Assembly (NCBI RefSeq): GCF_012516395.1
Contig: NZ_CP051206.1
Span: 1,302,001 to 1,366,000, forward strand
Source of the DNA: Dolichospermum flos-aquae CCAP 1403/13F
Lineage (GTDB): Bacteria > Cyanobacteriota > Cyanobacteriia > Cyanobacteriales > Nostocaceae
DNA length: 64,000 nucleotides
Reading direction: 5' to 3'
The position numbers and the translations under genes are program-made. Positions 54,700-63,363 of this stretch are shown here, piece by piece. Within the stretch, counting starts at the first letter, position 1. Every line of letters begins with the position of its first letter. The notes under the pieces were generated by a model, which was given only the letters and a program-made list of their open reading frames with translations, was not told where the DNA came from and did no database searches.

Positions 54700-55467
54700 T
54701 CAATCCTTCCCCAAAACAGACCACCCCAAACTTGTAGACTGTTCATAAACCTTCTTCAAAGTATTCACATCTCTAATCGAAATAAACGGCGGTTTGCGAA
54801 CTTGAGAAAAATACATAATATCAGTTTGCAGAAGACTATGACCCCAAATTCCCAAAGCATGGCCAAGTTCATGACGGGCTGCTGATAAGACATAATCACC
54901 AGTTTGACTAGGACTCAACAGAATTGTAAACCGGTGAGATAAAATATTATTTTCAGTATATAAATCATAACTAGTTAAAGCCGAACGCGCCCGCAATATT
55001 TTACCATTAGGTTCACGTTGCAAAGGCGGTGCTTTTCGGGAGATTGTAATATCAGCAATAGCCGATTTTTCCACTACCTGTAAAGGTAAATAGATATTCC
55101 ATTCTTGAACAGCTTGGAAAACACTATTAACCCATATTTGTGACTGCTTTTCATTAATATCTGTTGGTGTTTCTATCTTCACCTTTACCGGAAAACTTGA
55201 CCAAATCAAATAACCAACTTTCGTAGATTTGATTTGATCAAAATAATCACCACTATTTGTTTTATCTTGCCATTGTGCCAGAGTCGCTGGTAAAGGATGA
55301 GTTTTTTGGATAAATTGGGAGTTTCTTTCCTGTTCCCTCACACCAGCATTTACTTGAAAGTTACTCAAAATAACTAGCAGTCCTGTACTTATTGCTAAAG
55401 TCAGAACTGCTTTTAATCTTCGCCAAAAGTTTTGATTTTGGGTAATTTTTCCCATTTTCAGTTTCAA
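54700..55467 (-). CDS. Matrixin-like (metzincin) zinc metalloprotease
   Basis: The 255-residue protein has an N-terminal hydrophobic signal/anchor (about 21-41, VLTLAISTGLLVILSNFQVN) and the zinc site HELGHALGIWGH (about 199-210), which fits metzincins apart from one extra residue before the third His, followed by DIMYFSQ with the Met-turn. It is probably exported to the periplasm. Its ATG is adjacent to the secG stop, so both are co-translated. Substrate unknown. Confidence 0.8.
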   Translation of the reverse strand: MKLKMGKITQNQNFWRRLKAVLTLAISTGLLVILSNFQVNAGVREQERNSQFIQKTHPLPATLAQWQDKTNSGDYFDQIKSTKVGYLIWSSFPVKVKIETPTDINEKQSQIWVNSVFQAVQEWNIYLPLQVVEKSAIADITISRKAPPLQREPNGKILRARSALTSYDLYTENNILSHRFTILLSPSQTGDYVLSAARHELGHALGIWGHSLLQTDIMYFSQVRKPPFISIRDVNTLKKVYEQSTSLGWSVLGKD

Positions 55468-55701
55468 TTATTTAGGCAACCAATTAGCACTTAAAACCAC
55501 AGTTAAACCCAGAAAAACTACAACTAATGCCCAAGTAACTCGATTTAAAGTATTTTCGGCACTTTTGGTACTGGTAAATAATTGTGCTTGTCCACCAATA
55601 GCGCCAATACCGTCACCTTTAGGACTATGTAACAAAACGAGGATAATCAAACCGAGAGCGGAAAATGCCCAAATGCCTTGGATGATGTTAGTAATTGCCA
55701 T
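55468..55701 (-). CDS. secG: Preprotein translocase subunit SecG
   Basis: SecG assists SecYE in protein export. The 77-residue protein has two membrane helices (about 8-25 and 54-73) joined by the conserved LLHSPKGDGIGAIGGQAQLF loop and SAENTLNRVTW. It lies downstream of gpmI in the same direction, an order seen in other cyanobacteria. Confidence 0.92.
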   Translation of the reverse strand: MAITNIIQGIWAFSALGLIILVLLHSPKGDGIGAIGGQAQLFTSTKSAENTLNRVTWALVVVFLGLTVVLSANWLPK

Positions 55702-56043
55702 ATTTAGAAATGTTGGTTATAAGAAGTTATCAATCTCGTAAGGGTTTAGCAATGCTCATTGGTGTCAACTTAGGTTACAGATACTTCGACCCTTCGACAG
55801 GCTCAGGGCATCGCAAGCTCAGTACAAGTGGCTTATTTGTTTGGCTTCCACACCCGTCAGGGAATAAATTCCCTGTCTCATAGCTCAAGTCCGTTAAAAC
55901 GGACTAATAAATTTTCCTAGTATTTAGTCATCTTTTAGATGACTTTCGCTATTAGCAAGGAACTTGAGTTCCTTGCGGGATCAAGATTTTGCGTTAAGTT
56001 GACATCAATGAAGCTCTTGCTTTACCCCTACCATTTTACGATT
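55702..56043. other. Gap between gpmI and secG, filled by repeats
   Basis: It holds the dispersed repeat 'cttcgacccttcgacaggct' (55786-55805), a four-hairpin element (55868-55976) and no gene. Confidence 0.6.
55868..55976. repeat. Four-hairpin intergenic element, locus 3
   Basis: Hairpins: CAGGGAATAAATTCCCTG (55868-55885), AGTCCGTTAAAACGGACT (55898-55915), AGTCATCTTTTAGATGACT (55926-55944) and GCAAGGAAC/GTTCCTTGC (55955-55976). Spacer 'ttcgctatta' matches 'ttagctatta' of locus 2, so the two are homologous, yet the stems differ and stay paired. Confidence 0.9.
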
Positions 56044-57642
56044 TTACAAACCTATTTGTACAGGAGTACGAGTTAGTTGTAAATCATATTCTGCGGCTTT
56101 AAGTAATGATCGCCCTGTCATTTCTTGTGGTTGGGATATCTGTAAAATATCCAGAATAGTTGGGGCAATATCGGCTAATTTGCCGTCATTTCTTAATTCC
56201 ACATTTGTTCCATATCCGGGTATTTTGGCTTTTTCACCTTCTACCAAAATTAACGGAACTGGGTTAGTAGTATGCGCTGTCCACGGATGACCGCCTTCAT
56301 CTAGCATATACTCAGCATTGCCATGATCAGCAGTAATAATTGCTGTACCACCTGCTTTACCAATAGCATCAATCAGACGACCTAAACATTTATCTACTGC
56401 TTCAATCGCTGTCACAGTAGCTGGGATTTGCCCCGTATGCCCTACCATATCTGGGTTAGCATAGTTCATCACGACTAGGGAGTAAATGCCCTTTCTCATG
56501 GCAGCGATCGCCACATCTGTCACAGCTTGTGCTGACATCGCCGGGGCTTGATCATAAGTTGCCACCATGGGACTACTGACTAATTCCCGGTCTTCTCCCT
56601 CACAGGGTTCTTCTAGTCCCCCATTAAAGAAGTAGGTAACGTGGGCATATTTTTCAGTTTCCGCAGTTCTAAACTGTTTTAAACCACGATTAGCGATCAC
56701 TTCACCGAGAATATTACTCAGATTTTGCGGCGCAAAAGCCACAGAAACAGGTAATTCTGGATCATACTGGGTAAAAGTTACAAAGGAAAGCGGCTGAATT
56801 GGCTGTCTTGCAAAACCGTTAAAAGTGTTGCTGACAAAGGCTTGAGTTAGTTCTCTAGCCCGGTCAGGGCGGAAATTGAAAAATATAACCCCATCACCAG
56901 ATTCTACCGCGCCTGGTTGCAGACGGACTGGGAGAATAAACTCATCAGTAATACTTTCAGCGTAAGCTGCTTGCACTGTCTCTACAGCAGTGAGTCCATT
57001 CCCAGCACCATCTGTTGTCATCACATCGTAAGCGCGTTGGACTCGATCCCAACGGTTATCACGATCCATGGCATAATAGCGACCGCTGATAGTCGCGATT
57101 TCACCAATGCCAACTTGATCTATATAGTCTGCCAATTGCTGGATGACGTTGATAGCATCTTTGGGTTTGGTGTCACGGCCATCAGTAATGGCGTGGATAC
57201 AAACTTGTGAAAGTTGCTGTTCCTTTGCTAAGTCAAGTAGTCCAAATAGATGGGTAATATGGGAATGCACCCCGCCATCAGAACAAAGCCCCACTAGATG
57301 TAACTTGCCATTAGCAGAACGCACTTCTTGGCAAATTTTGACAAGGGCTGGGTTTGCGGCTAAAGAACCGTCTTCTACAGCATCTGAGATCCGTACCAGT
57401 TCTTGGGGTACGACTCGACCAGCCCCAATGTTCAAATGACCAACTTCCGAGTTGCCCATTTGACCTTCTGGCAACCCTACGGCTTTTCCTGATGTGCGAA
57501 TGAGGGTGTGGGGATAGACTGCCCATAAACTGTCCATAATCGGAGTTTTGGCAGCGGTAATAGCGTTTCCTCGCGTTTCCTCACAGTAGCCCCATCCATC
57601 TAGAATGACTAGCACCACAGGAGCAACAGGTGCTTTGGTCAT
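56044..57642 (-). CDS. gpmI: 2,3-bisphosphoglycerate-independent phosphoglycerate mutase
   Basis: GpmI interconverts 3- and 2-phosphoglycerate in glycolysis using two Mn ions. From the ATG at 57642 (MTKAPVAPVVLVILDGWGYC) the 532-residue protein shows the LPEGQMGNSEVGHLNIGAGR segment with the catalytic Ser, GGVHSHITHLFGLLDLA, RYYAMDRDNRWDR and TADHGNAEYMLDEGGHPWTA. An 18-codon upstream extension is possible but lacks family support. Confidence 0.96.
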   Translation of the reverse strand: MTKAPVAPVVLVILDGWGYCEETRGNAITAAKTPIMDSLWAVYPHTLIRTSGKAVGLPEGQMGNSEVGHLNIGAGRVVPQELVRISDAVEDGSLAANPALVKICQEVRSANGKLHLVGLCSDGGVHSHITHLFGLLDLAKEQQLSQVCIHAITDGRDTKPKDAINVIQQLADYIDQVGIGEIATISGRYYAMDRDNRWDRVQRAYDVMTTDGAGNGLTAVETVQAAYAESITDEFILPVRLQPGAVESGDGVIFFNFRPDRARELTQAFVSNTFNGFARQPIQPLSFVTFTQYDPELPVSVAFAPQNLSNILGEVIANRGLKQFRTAETEKYAHVTYFFNGGLEEPCEGEDRELVSSPMVATYDQAPAMSAQAVTDVAIAAMRKGIYSLVVMNYANPDMVGHTGQIPATVTAIEAVDKCLGRLIDAIGKAGGTAIITADHGNAEYMLDEGGHPWTAHTTNPVPLILVEGEKAKIPGYGTNVELRNDGKLADIAPTILDILQISQPQEMTGRSLLKAAEYDLQLTRTPVQIGL

Positions 57643-58048
57643 AGTAAAATTGCCCTTTACTTTTTGTAATACTCGAATGATACCATTGCTAACCAACTAT
57701 GGAGGTTAAATTCTGCTGATTAATTTCTAATATTCTGCTGGTTATCATGTTTCATCCAATCAAAACAGCTTTTGTCGCTACCAGTAAAGATTGTGTAAAA
57801 TCAGCATATCCATTTGGATAGGTAGTTTTGATTATTGACTATTATAGTACCAAGTGCTATACTTTAGTTAAAGAAGACTAAGAGGATGTTTGAAAAGTTT
57901 TTAATGTACAAACAAACCCCTCTCCAAACCTCTCCCCTAAGCGGGGAGAGGCTTTGAAACCCCCCTTCCCTCGTAGGGAAGGGGGGCTGGGGGGTTAGGT
58001 TTTTGGAGATTATCGGTTTCATCTAATACTTTTCAAACAACCTCTAAT
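57643..58048. other. Gap between divergent gpmI and the toxin gene
   Basis: About 240 bases of plain sequence (which should include the gpmI promoter) are followed by the MITE copy 3 (57882-58044). Confidence 0.5.
57882..58044. mobile_element. MITE copy 3 with TAA target duplication
   Basis: The ends are GAGGATGTTTGAAAAGT and ACTTTTCAAACAACCTC, flanked by TAA on both sides (57879-57881 and 58045-58047). The interior has two palindromes ('cctctcccctaagcggggagagg' and 'cccccttccctcgtagggaa'). The element ends 4 bases before the ATG of the downstream toxin gene. Confidence 0.87.
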
Positions 58049-58444
58049 ATGGCAATCTACAAAACCCAATGGTTTAACCGTTGGGCAAAAGATCAGAAGT
58101 TAAATGATTCTAGTCTCTGTAATGCTGTTGCAGAAATGGCAGCAGGTCTTTACGACGCGGACCTAGGAGGTGGACTATTTAAAAAACGCATTGCCCGTTC
58201 TGGAAAGGGCAAGAGGGCTGGTTTCCGTACATTGGTTGCTACTAACAAGGAAGATAGTTGGTTTTTTGTGTTTGGGTTTCCAAAAAACGAGCGTAGCAAT
58301 ATTGATCAGGATGAAAAAGAAGCCTTGAAAAAACTGTCATCAGAACTGCTGTCTTTAACAGCAGAGGCTCTTGAAATAGCAAAATTGAAAGATGAATTAA
58401 TAGAGGTAATCTGTAATGAGGAAGAAAAAGTCAGCAATTCTTGA
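58049..58444 (+). CDS. RelE/HigB-like toxin (type II toxin-antitoxin)
   Basis: The 131-residue protein starts MAIYKTQWFNRWAKDQKLND and has the core KKRIARSGKGKRAGFRTLVA and SWFFVFGFPKNERSNI typical of the RelE-type mRNA interferase family PF06296. An antitoxin gene overlaps its end by 29 bases. The order toxin-then-antitoxin fits higBA-type systems. A MITE ends just 4 bases upstream, so its native promoter and ribosome-binding site have probably been displaced. Confidence 0.82.
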   Translation: MAIYKTQWFNRWAKDQKLNDSSLCNAVAEMAAGLYDADLGGGLFKKRIARSGKGKRAGFRTLVATNKEDSWFFVFGFPKNERSNIDQDEKEALKKLSSELLSLTAEALEIAKLKDELIEVICNEEEKVSNS

Positions 58445-58733
58445 GGCTGTTCACGAAACTGCTATAGGACTATACAAGGCTGGTGTAATGAGTCAAGTTA
58501 CGTTACGCGAATTTGATAGCTTGTGTTTACCTCCAATTGAACCGCTAGAACCTCAACAAATTAAGCAACTTCGTGAATCATTCAATGTCAGCCAATCTGT
58601 GTTTGCTGCTATTTTAAACATCAGTTCATCAACTGTTCAAAAATGGGAAATTGGGCAAAAACGACCTACAGGCGCGGCTCTTAAATTATTGCATTTAGTC
58701 CGGGAAAAAGGTTTGGAAAGTTTAATTTATTAA
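58416..58733 (+). CDS. HTH-type (XRE) antitoxin
   Basis: The 105-residue protein carries a helix-turn-helix domain at about 47-95 (QIKQLRESFNVSQSVFAAIL then SSSTVQKWEIGQKRPTGAAL), as in HigA/MqsA-like antitoxins that neutralise the toxin and repress their operon. It overlaps the toxin gene. It ends before a short non-coding gap. Confidence 0.85.
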   Translation: MRKKKSAILEAVHETAIGLYKAGVMSQVTLREFDSLCLPPIEPLEPQQIKQLRESFNVSQSVFAAILNISSSTVQKWEIGQKRPTGAALKLLHLVREKGLESLIY

Positions 58734-58794
58734 TCTAACCTGATTGCTAAATAAGTAAGAAATTGCAGTTTCTAATTGCCAGAATAATCTTTAT

Positions 58795-59361
58795 TTAATC
58801 AGCAAAAAAAATAATAATGGTACAATCAGCCCTAAAACTAATCACAGTTAATGAATTTATTGCTCCTATTAGCTGTTCCTGAATATTGGATTGTAGATTA
58901 TTTAGATATTGGTGGTAAATTTTTTCTGGTAGTTGTTGAAAAGCTATTGTGGCAATTTGGTAAACTTCTTCCCAACTAATGCGTTGATAATGGGATGAAC
59001 CTGATTTGAGAATCAGAGGATAACTAAGTCTCCCTAAATCATCACATTCTTGAGAAGTCAGTTGTTGTAATTCACTAATATTATATTTTTGAAAAAAATC
59101 TTGTTTAATTCCTGGTTGCAATTCTGCTGCAATTGCTTCCACACTTTTAGCACAACGTTGTAAATATTCTCCCGCTTCATTTACAAACCCTCCCTTTTGT
59201 CCACCCGTACCCCAAGCACAGGATAAACAAGCACTTTTATGATTGAGAGTTTGCCATAATTGTAAACCTTGGGGTGACAGAGTTTTTTCTATCCAGTATT
59301 GGATAACAGGTAAACCACCACCGGCATTGCAATTAGATTTATTTTCAGGTAAATTATCCAT
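58795..59361 (-). pseudogene. N-terminal remnant of an FdhF/YdeP-type molybdopterin oxidoreductase
   Basis: The 188-codon frame matches the N-terminus of this oxidoreductase family (GGGLPVIQYWIEKTLSPQGL, LNHKSACLSCAWGTGGQKGG, DLGRLSYPLILKSGSSHYQR). After about residue 145 the similarity ends and an unrelated tail follows. Full proteins have about 700 residues or more, so this is a truncated, inactive gene. Confidence 0.7.
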
Positions 59362-59550
59362 AAATAGAAGTTTTATATCTTATTTCTTTACGGACTGATT
59401 TTTTAATATTTAGCTTATACCAATTTTACATCAGGCTGCACAGAAACATGAAATCCATTAATTAATTTATCCCTCTTCATCTGCGTTTATCTGCGTTTAT
59501 CTGCGTTCAATTGGATCATCTTTTTTGTGGAGTTCTCTAATATTATTATA

Positions 59551-59567
59551 GCGGGCAAGATGCCCGC
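59551..59567. repeat. Short hairpin GCGGGCAAGATGCCCGC
   Basis: A perfect 7-bp stem (GCGGGCA/TGCCCGC) lies downstream of the S1-type gene (minus strand), next to ATTACCA heptamers. Confidence 0.6.
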
Positions 59568-59600
59568 ACTACCAATCACCAATTACCAATTACCAATCAC

Positions 59601-60503
59601 CTATTCAGCCGTTTTATTAGCCGCACGATTAGCACGAGATTCGGCTGAAGCCATCACTTCTGCAAAGTTTTCCACAACTTCACCAGGGTGGTTTTCCAAG
59701 ACTCTGGTAGAAATCGCCACTCGACCTTTACCTTCGTCTAAATCAATAATTACAGCTTTGATTGGTTGACCAATTTGAAAGACTTTGTCTAAAGATTCAA
59801 TGAATTTTTGGCTAACTTGTTTGATGTGTAGTAAGGCGCTGACACCATTAAAATCTACAAATACACCAAAAGGTTTGATGCCGGTGATTTTTCCTTCGAT
59901 TAATTGACCGATTTCTAATAAACTGAAGTTGCTAGAACGAGCCGCTAAACGTTGAGAAAGAACGAGTTTATTGGTTTCCCGATTAATTTCTAAAAAACCC
60001 ACAGTGAGACTTTGACCTTTGAGTGCATCTAGGTTATCACGTTCGGACAGGTGCGATCGCGGAATAAAACCTCGTAAACCAAAAAGATCAACAGTGACAC
60101 CACCTTTATTAACACCTGTTACCCGCACTTGAACAGTTTGGGAATTCTCTTGTATTTCTGCTAGTTTTTCCCAAATCTGCCGCATTTCCAATTGCTTACG
60201 GGAAATGGTAACTTGACCTTCAGCATCCTGATCCCGAATAATTAAAAACTCTAGTTCCTCATCCATCGGTAATATTTCCGACAAATCAGTTACTGCTCTC
60301 AAAGAAGCCTCCTCTTGGGGAAGAAACGCCGACGATTTACCACCAATGTCAACATAAGCACCGTCGTGGTCAACTTGGAATATTTTGCCACGAACAACTT
60401 GTCCTTTTTGAAATTGGTAATCGTGTTTTTCCAGTGCTTTGGCAAAATCGTCCATTGAAAAAGACGAATTGGCTGTTTGAGAAAGTTTAGATTCGGAATT
60501 CAT
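59601..60503 (-). CDS. rps1: S1 RNA-binding domain protein (30S ribosomal protein S1 type)
   Basis: The 300-residue protein contains three S1 domains (about 33-105, 120-190 and 200-275: GQVVRGKIFQVDHDGAYVDI; VRVTGVNKGGVTVDLFGLRG; GQLIEGKITGIKPFGVFVDF), the cyanobacterial S1 layout. Such proteins assist translation initiation without a strict Shine-Dalgarno sequence and can bind nucleic acids. It may be the second S1 homologue (Rps1b-like), since its length is below the usual rpsA product. Confidence 0.85.
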   Translation of the reverse strand: MNSESKLSQTANSSFSMDDFAKALEKHDYQFQKGQVVRGKIFQVDHDGAYVDIGGKSSAFLPQEEASLRAVTDLSEILPMDEELEFLIIRDQDAEGQVTISRKQLEMRQIWEKLAEIQENSQTVQVRVTGVNKGGVTVDLFGLRGFIPRSHLSERDNLDALKGQSLTVGFLEINRETNKLVLSQRLAARSSNFSLLEIGQLIEGKITGIKPFGVFVDFNGVSALLHIKQVSQKFIESLDKVFQIGQPIKAVIIDLDEGKGRVAISTRVLENHPGEVVENFAEVMASAESRANRAANKTAE

Positions 60504-60525
60504 GACGTTTGAAGATAAATTATTA

Positions 60526-60730
60526 TTTGTCAGTGGTCAGTTGTCAGTAGGGGCGAAGCATTTGGAAGATAAATTATCGGTCATTGCCAAAAATAGTTCT
60601 CCAAATGCTTCGCCCGTACAGTTGTCAGTAGGGGCGAAGCATTTGGAAGATAAATTATCGATCATTGCAAAAAATAGTTCTCCAAATGCTTCGCCCGTAC
60701 AGTTGTCAGTGGTCAGTTGTCAGTGGTCAG
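60526..60730. repeat. Heptamer array with two 73-bp palindromic elements
   Basis: GTCAGT(G/T)G heptamers alternate with two copies of the GGGCGAAGCATTTGGA element (60547-60619 and 60628-60700). The array reaches the dienelactone hydrolase stop codon. The second copy has a few substitutions ('atcattgcaaaaaa'). Confidence 0.9.
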
Positions 60731-61467
60731 GACAATTGGCTAAAAAGTTGTTGGACTTGCACCCAAGCATCCGCCGCAGCTTTAGGATTATAACTGGCAC
60801 GACGGTCACAAAAAAACCCATGATCAGATCCATCGTAGCGAAACAGCCGATGAGAAATGTTATATTTTGCAAATTCGGCGGCAATCTCTTCCACTTGTTC
60901 TGGAGGAATACTCGCATCTTCCGCACCAAAAAAGGTGTAGATAGTGCCTTTAATCTCTGATGTCCGCGTCACCGTGGGATTTCCACCGCCAGGAGTCCGG
61001 GTAGTAATTCCCGCACCATAAAAGGACGCAGTGGCTTTAATATCAGTGAGAGTAGCAGCTAAATAGGCGACGTGACCACCAAAACAAAAGCCAATACAAC
61101 CAAATCCATCTGGTTTGACTTGGGGTAAAGTTTTCAGGTAGTTAATAGCTGCTTGAATATCGCTTAAAAGTTCTGATGCTGTGGTTTGTGAGGCATAATT
61201 TCTACCTGTTTCCATCGCGTCGGCAGTATAACCAGTCTCAAATCCAGGGGCTTGACGCTGAAACAGTGCTGGAGCAATTGCTACATATCCCAGTTTAGCA
61301 ATCCGTTCTGTGACATCCCGAATATGCACATTAACGCCAAAAATCTCTTGCAAAACCACAATTCCTGGATAAGAACCGGTTGCTGTTGGTTTAGCTAAAT
61401 AAGCGGCGATTTGCAAATTATCTTCAGAAATTTGAATTGTTGAAGTGTTTATTGTTGGCTCTGTCAT
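60727..61467 (-). CDS. Dienelactone hydrolase family protein
   Basis: The 246-residue alpha/beta-hydrolase has the nucleophile elbow GCIGFCFGGHVAYL (Cys in the DLH pattern), an acid candidate in FFGAEDASIPPEQVEEI and the catalytic His in YDGSDHGFFCDRRASYNPKA. Members cleave dienelactone or related esters. The cyanobacterial substrate is unknown. Its stop codon lies in heptamer repeats. Confidence 0.9.
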   Translation of the reverse strand: MTEPTINTSTIQISEDNLQIAAYLAKPTATGSYPGIVVLQEIFGVNVHIRDVTERIAKLGYVAIAPALFQRQAPGFETGYTADAMETGRNYASQTTASELLSDIQAAINYLKTLPQVKPDGFGCIGFCFGGHVAYLAATLTDIKATASFYGAGITTRTPGGGNPTVTRTSEIKGTIYTFFGAEDASIPPEQVEEIAAEFAKYNISHRLFRYDGSDHGFFCDRRASYNPKAAADAWVQVQQLFSQLS

Positions 61468-61681
61468 AATTAAGTTGGTAGTAAGGGAATAGGCGAGAAT
61501 TAATAATATTTATTAGCCCTGTTGGCGGAGCGGCCAACCTACTTCATTCATTCTGACTGTTGACTCCTAAATCGGTGTATTCTTCTGTGGTAATATTTTC
61601 CAAAGCAAACTAACTTATCAATCATATATTTAACAGGTAAATTATGGCCATTTGGATAAGTCTTATGGAGCAGGATGGGTA

Positions 61682-62668
61682 ATGATTCAATTTCGTATTC
61701 AGCCAGATAGTGAAATTCCTGCATCTAATCAACTATTTAATCAAATCCGATTTGCGATCGCTTCTGGGCAATATACACCTGCATATAAACTGCCCAGTAC
61801 CAGAGCTTTAGCAATGCAAACTGGATTACATCGCAATACCATTAGTAAAGTTTACCGCCAATTGGAGGAACAAGGATTTGTTGAAAGTCTAGCAGGTTCA
61901 GGAATCTATGTCCGCACCCAAGGTCATGAGGGTGGAAGTAAATCCCAGTCACCCATGCTTAAACAACATCCTGATGCTTATAAGGTAGTGCAACAAGCCC
62001 TAGATGAGTTACTTAGTCAAGGCTGTTCTCTCAATCAAGCCAGGGAACTATTTTTAGCGGAAGTGGACTGGCGTTTGCGTTGTAGTACCAGAGTATTAGT
62101 AGTAACCCCATCTCAAGATATTGGGGTTGGGGAATTAATGATTAATGAGTTGGAAGAATCCCTGCAAATCCCAGTCCAACTCGTAGCAATGGAAGAACTT
62201 ATCAGCGTCCTCGACCAAACTACCTCAGCCACATTAGTCACCAGTCGTTATTTTATCGGAGAAGTGGAAGCGATCGCCTCACCAAAAGCTGTCCGGGTTA
62301 TTCCTTTAGATATTCACGATTATAGCAAGGAACTCGCTGTAGTTAAAAGCCTAGCCAAATCTAGTTGTATCGGCATAGTTAGCCTTAGTCCTGGCATTCT
62401 CAGAGCCACAGAAGTCATTTTACACGGTTTACGCGGGGATGAATTATTGGTAATGACTGCCCAACCCAAGGATGCTTATAAACTACACGCTATCGTCAAA
62501 CGCTCAGAAATTATCTTTTGTACGGATCAAGTCAGCTATTCTACCGCACAATCAGCTATGCAAACAGTCTTAGAAGACCTAATTCGTCCACCTAAACTCA
62601 TTCGCTGTGAAAATTATATCGGCACACAGTCCATTAATTTATTAAAACGCGAACTGGGATTAATTTAA
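61682..62668 (+). CDS. plmA: GntR-family regulator, PlmA-like
   Basis: From the ATG at 61682 (MIQFRIQPDSEIPASNQLFN) the 328-residue protein has a GntR winged helix (about 10-75: KLPSTRALAMQTGLHRNTIS, KVYRQLEEQGFVESLAGSGI) and a C-terminal regulatory domain with no enzyme motif. It strongly resembles PlmA, a cyanobacterial regulator known to bind the PipX-PII complex in other species. An upstream start (61652) would add ten residues. Confidence 0.75.
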   Translation: MIQFRIQPDSEIPASNQLFNQIRFAIASGQYTPAYKLPSTRALAMQTGLHRNTISKVYRQLEEQGFVESLAGSGIYVRTQGHEGGSKSQSPMLKQHPDAYKVVQQALDELLSQGCSLNQARELFLAEVDWRLRCSTRVLVVTPSQDIGVGELMINELEESLQIPVQLVAMEELISVLDQTTSATLVTSRYFIGEVEAIASPKAVRVIPLDIHDYSKELAVVKSLAKSSCIGIVSLSPGILRATEVILHGLRGDELLVMTAQPKDAYKLHAIVKRSEIIFCTDQVSYSTAQSAMQTVLEDLIRPPKLIRCENYIGTQSINLLKRELGLI

Positions 62669-62670
62669 TT

Positions 62671-62822
62671 TGTCAGTTGTCAGTTGTCAGTTGTTAGTTG
62701 TCAGTTGTTAGTAGGGGCGAAGCATTTGGAAGATAAATTATCGGTCATTGCCAAAAATAGTTCTCCAAATGCTTCGCCCGTACAGTTGTCAGTTGTCAGT
62801 TGTTAGTTGTCAGTTGTTAGTA
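62671..62822. repeat. Heptamer array with 73-bp element copy d and a half copy
   Basis: GTCAGTT/GTTAGTT units surround the element at 62711-62783. A second array is followed by only the left part of another element (62820-62836), where the truncated ISAzo13 gene begins. Confidence 0.85.
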
Positions 62823-63172
62823 GGGGCGAAGCATTTTGTACTCTTAAAACTGGGGTCTGTTTGACTTTGTGGATCTACTAAGGATTTCATATCCAATAAT
62901 AAGTTTGGTAATTTTGTTTCTACCCCCTTACGTCCACTCCGGTCAAAACCATCAATTATCGGCTGACCACTCTCCAATTCCTGCATCCCTTTCCTGATGG
63001 TACGTCTATTCCATCCTAACTCTCGTTCTACTAAAGTCTGTCCACCTATTCCCAATCCTTTAACTACTTCTGCCATGAATTGTCTTCGATCGCTTCCCTT
63101 GAGTTTTTTGGCTGTTTTTATGTACAGATATTTTAGGTTCTCTGTTAGTTCAATGATAGATTTTGGACGCAT
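62810..63172 (-). pseudogene. Truncated ISAzo13-family transposase
   Basis: The 120-codon frame starts MRPKSIIELTENLKYLYIKT and includes GGQTLVERELGWNRRTIRKG, DGFDRSGRKGVETKLP and LVDPQSQTDPSFKSTK, matching the N-terminus of ISAzo13 transposases (normally about 400 residues or more). The last residues (CFAPTNN) come from a 73-bp element fragment and heptamer repeats. The catalytic domain is lost, so this is a dead remnant. Confidence 0.8.
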
Positions 63173-63363
63173 TAGGTTAGCTGCACACTGAAATTATCTT
63201 CTCTCATTATATAGGGCTACTATTTGATTTTTGAACAAGCTGTAAACCGTAAACCCCATCGAATCAACGATTGAGTCTCAGTATAATGAACAACAATCAA
63301 ACCGGATTCCTATAGGATCAATCATTCTGTGGAGTTCTCTTATTTATCTAACCCACCATAATA
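63173..63363. other. Gap upstream of the ISAzo13 remnant
   Basis: The 190 bases hold no gene. They may contain the left end of the ISAzo13 element and, near 63316-63345, a 'ggatcaatcattctgtggag' stretch that resembles one at 59511-59535. Confidence 0.4.
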
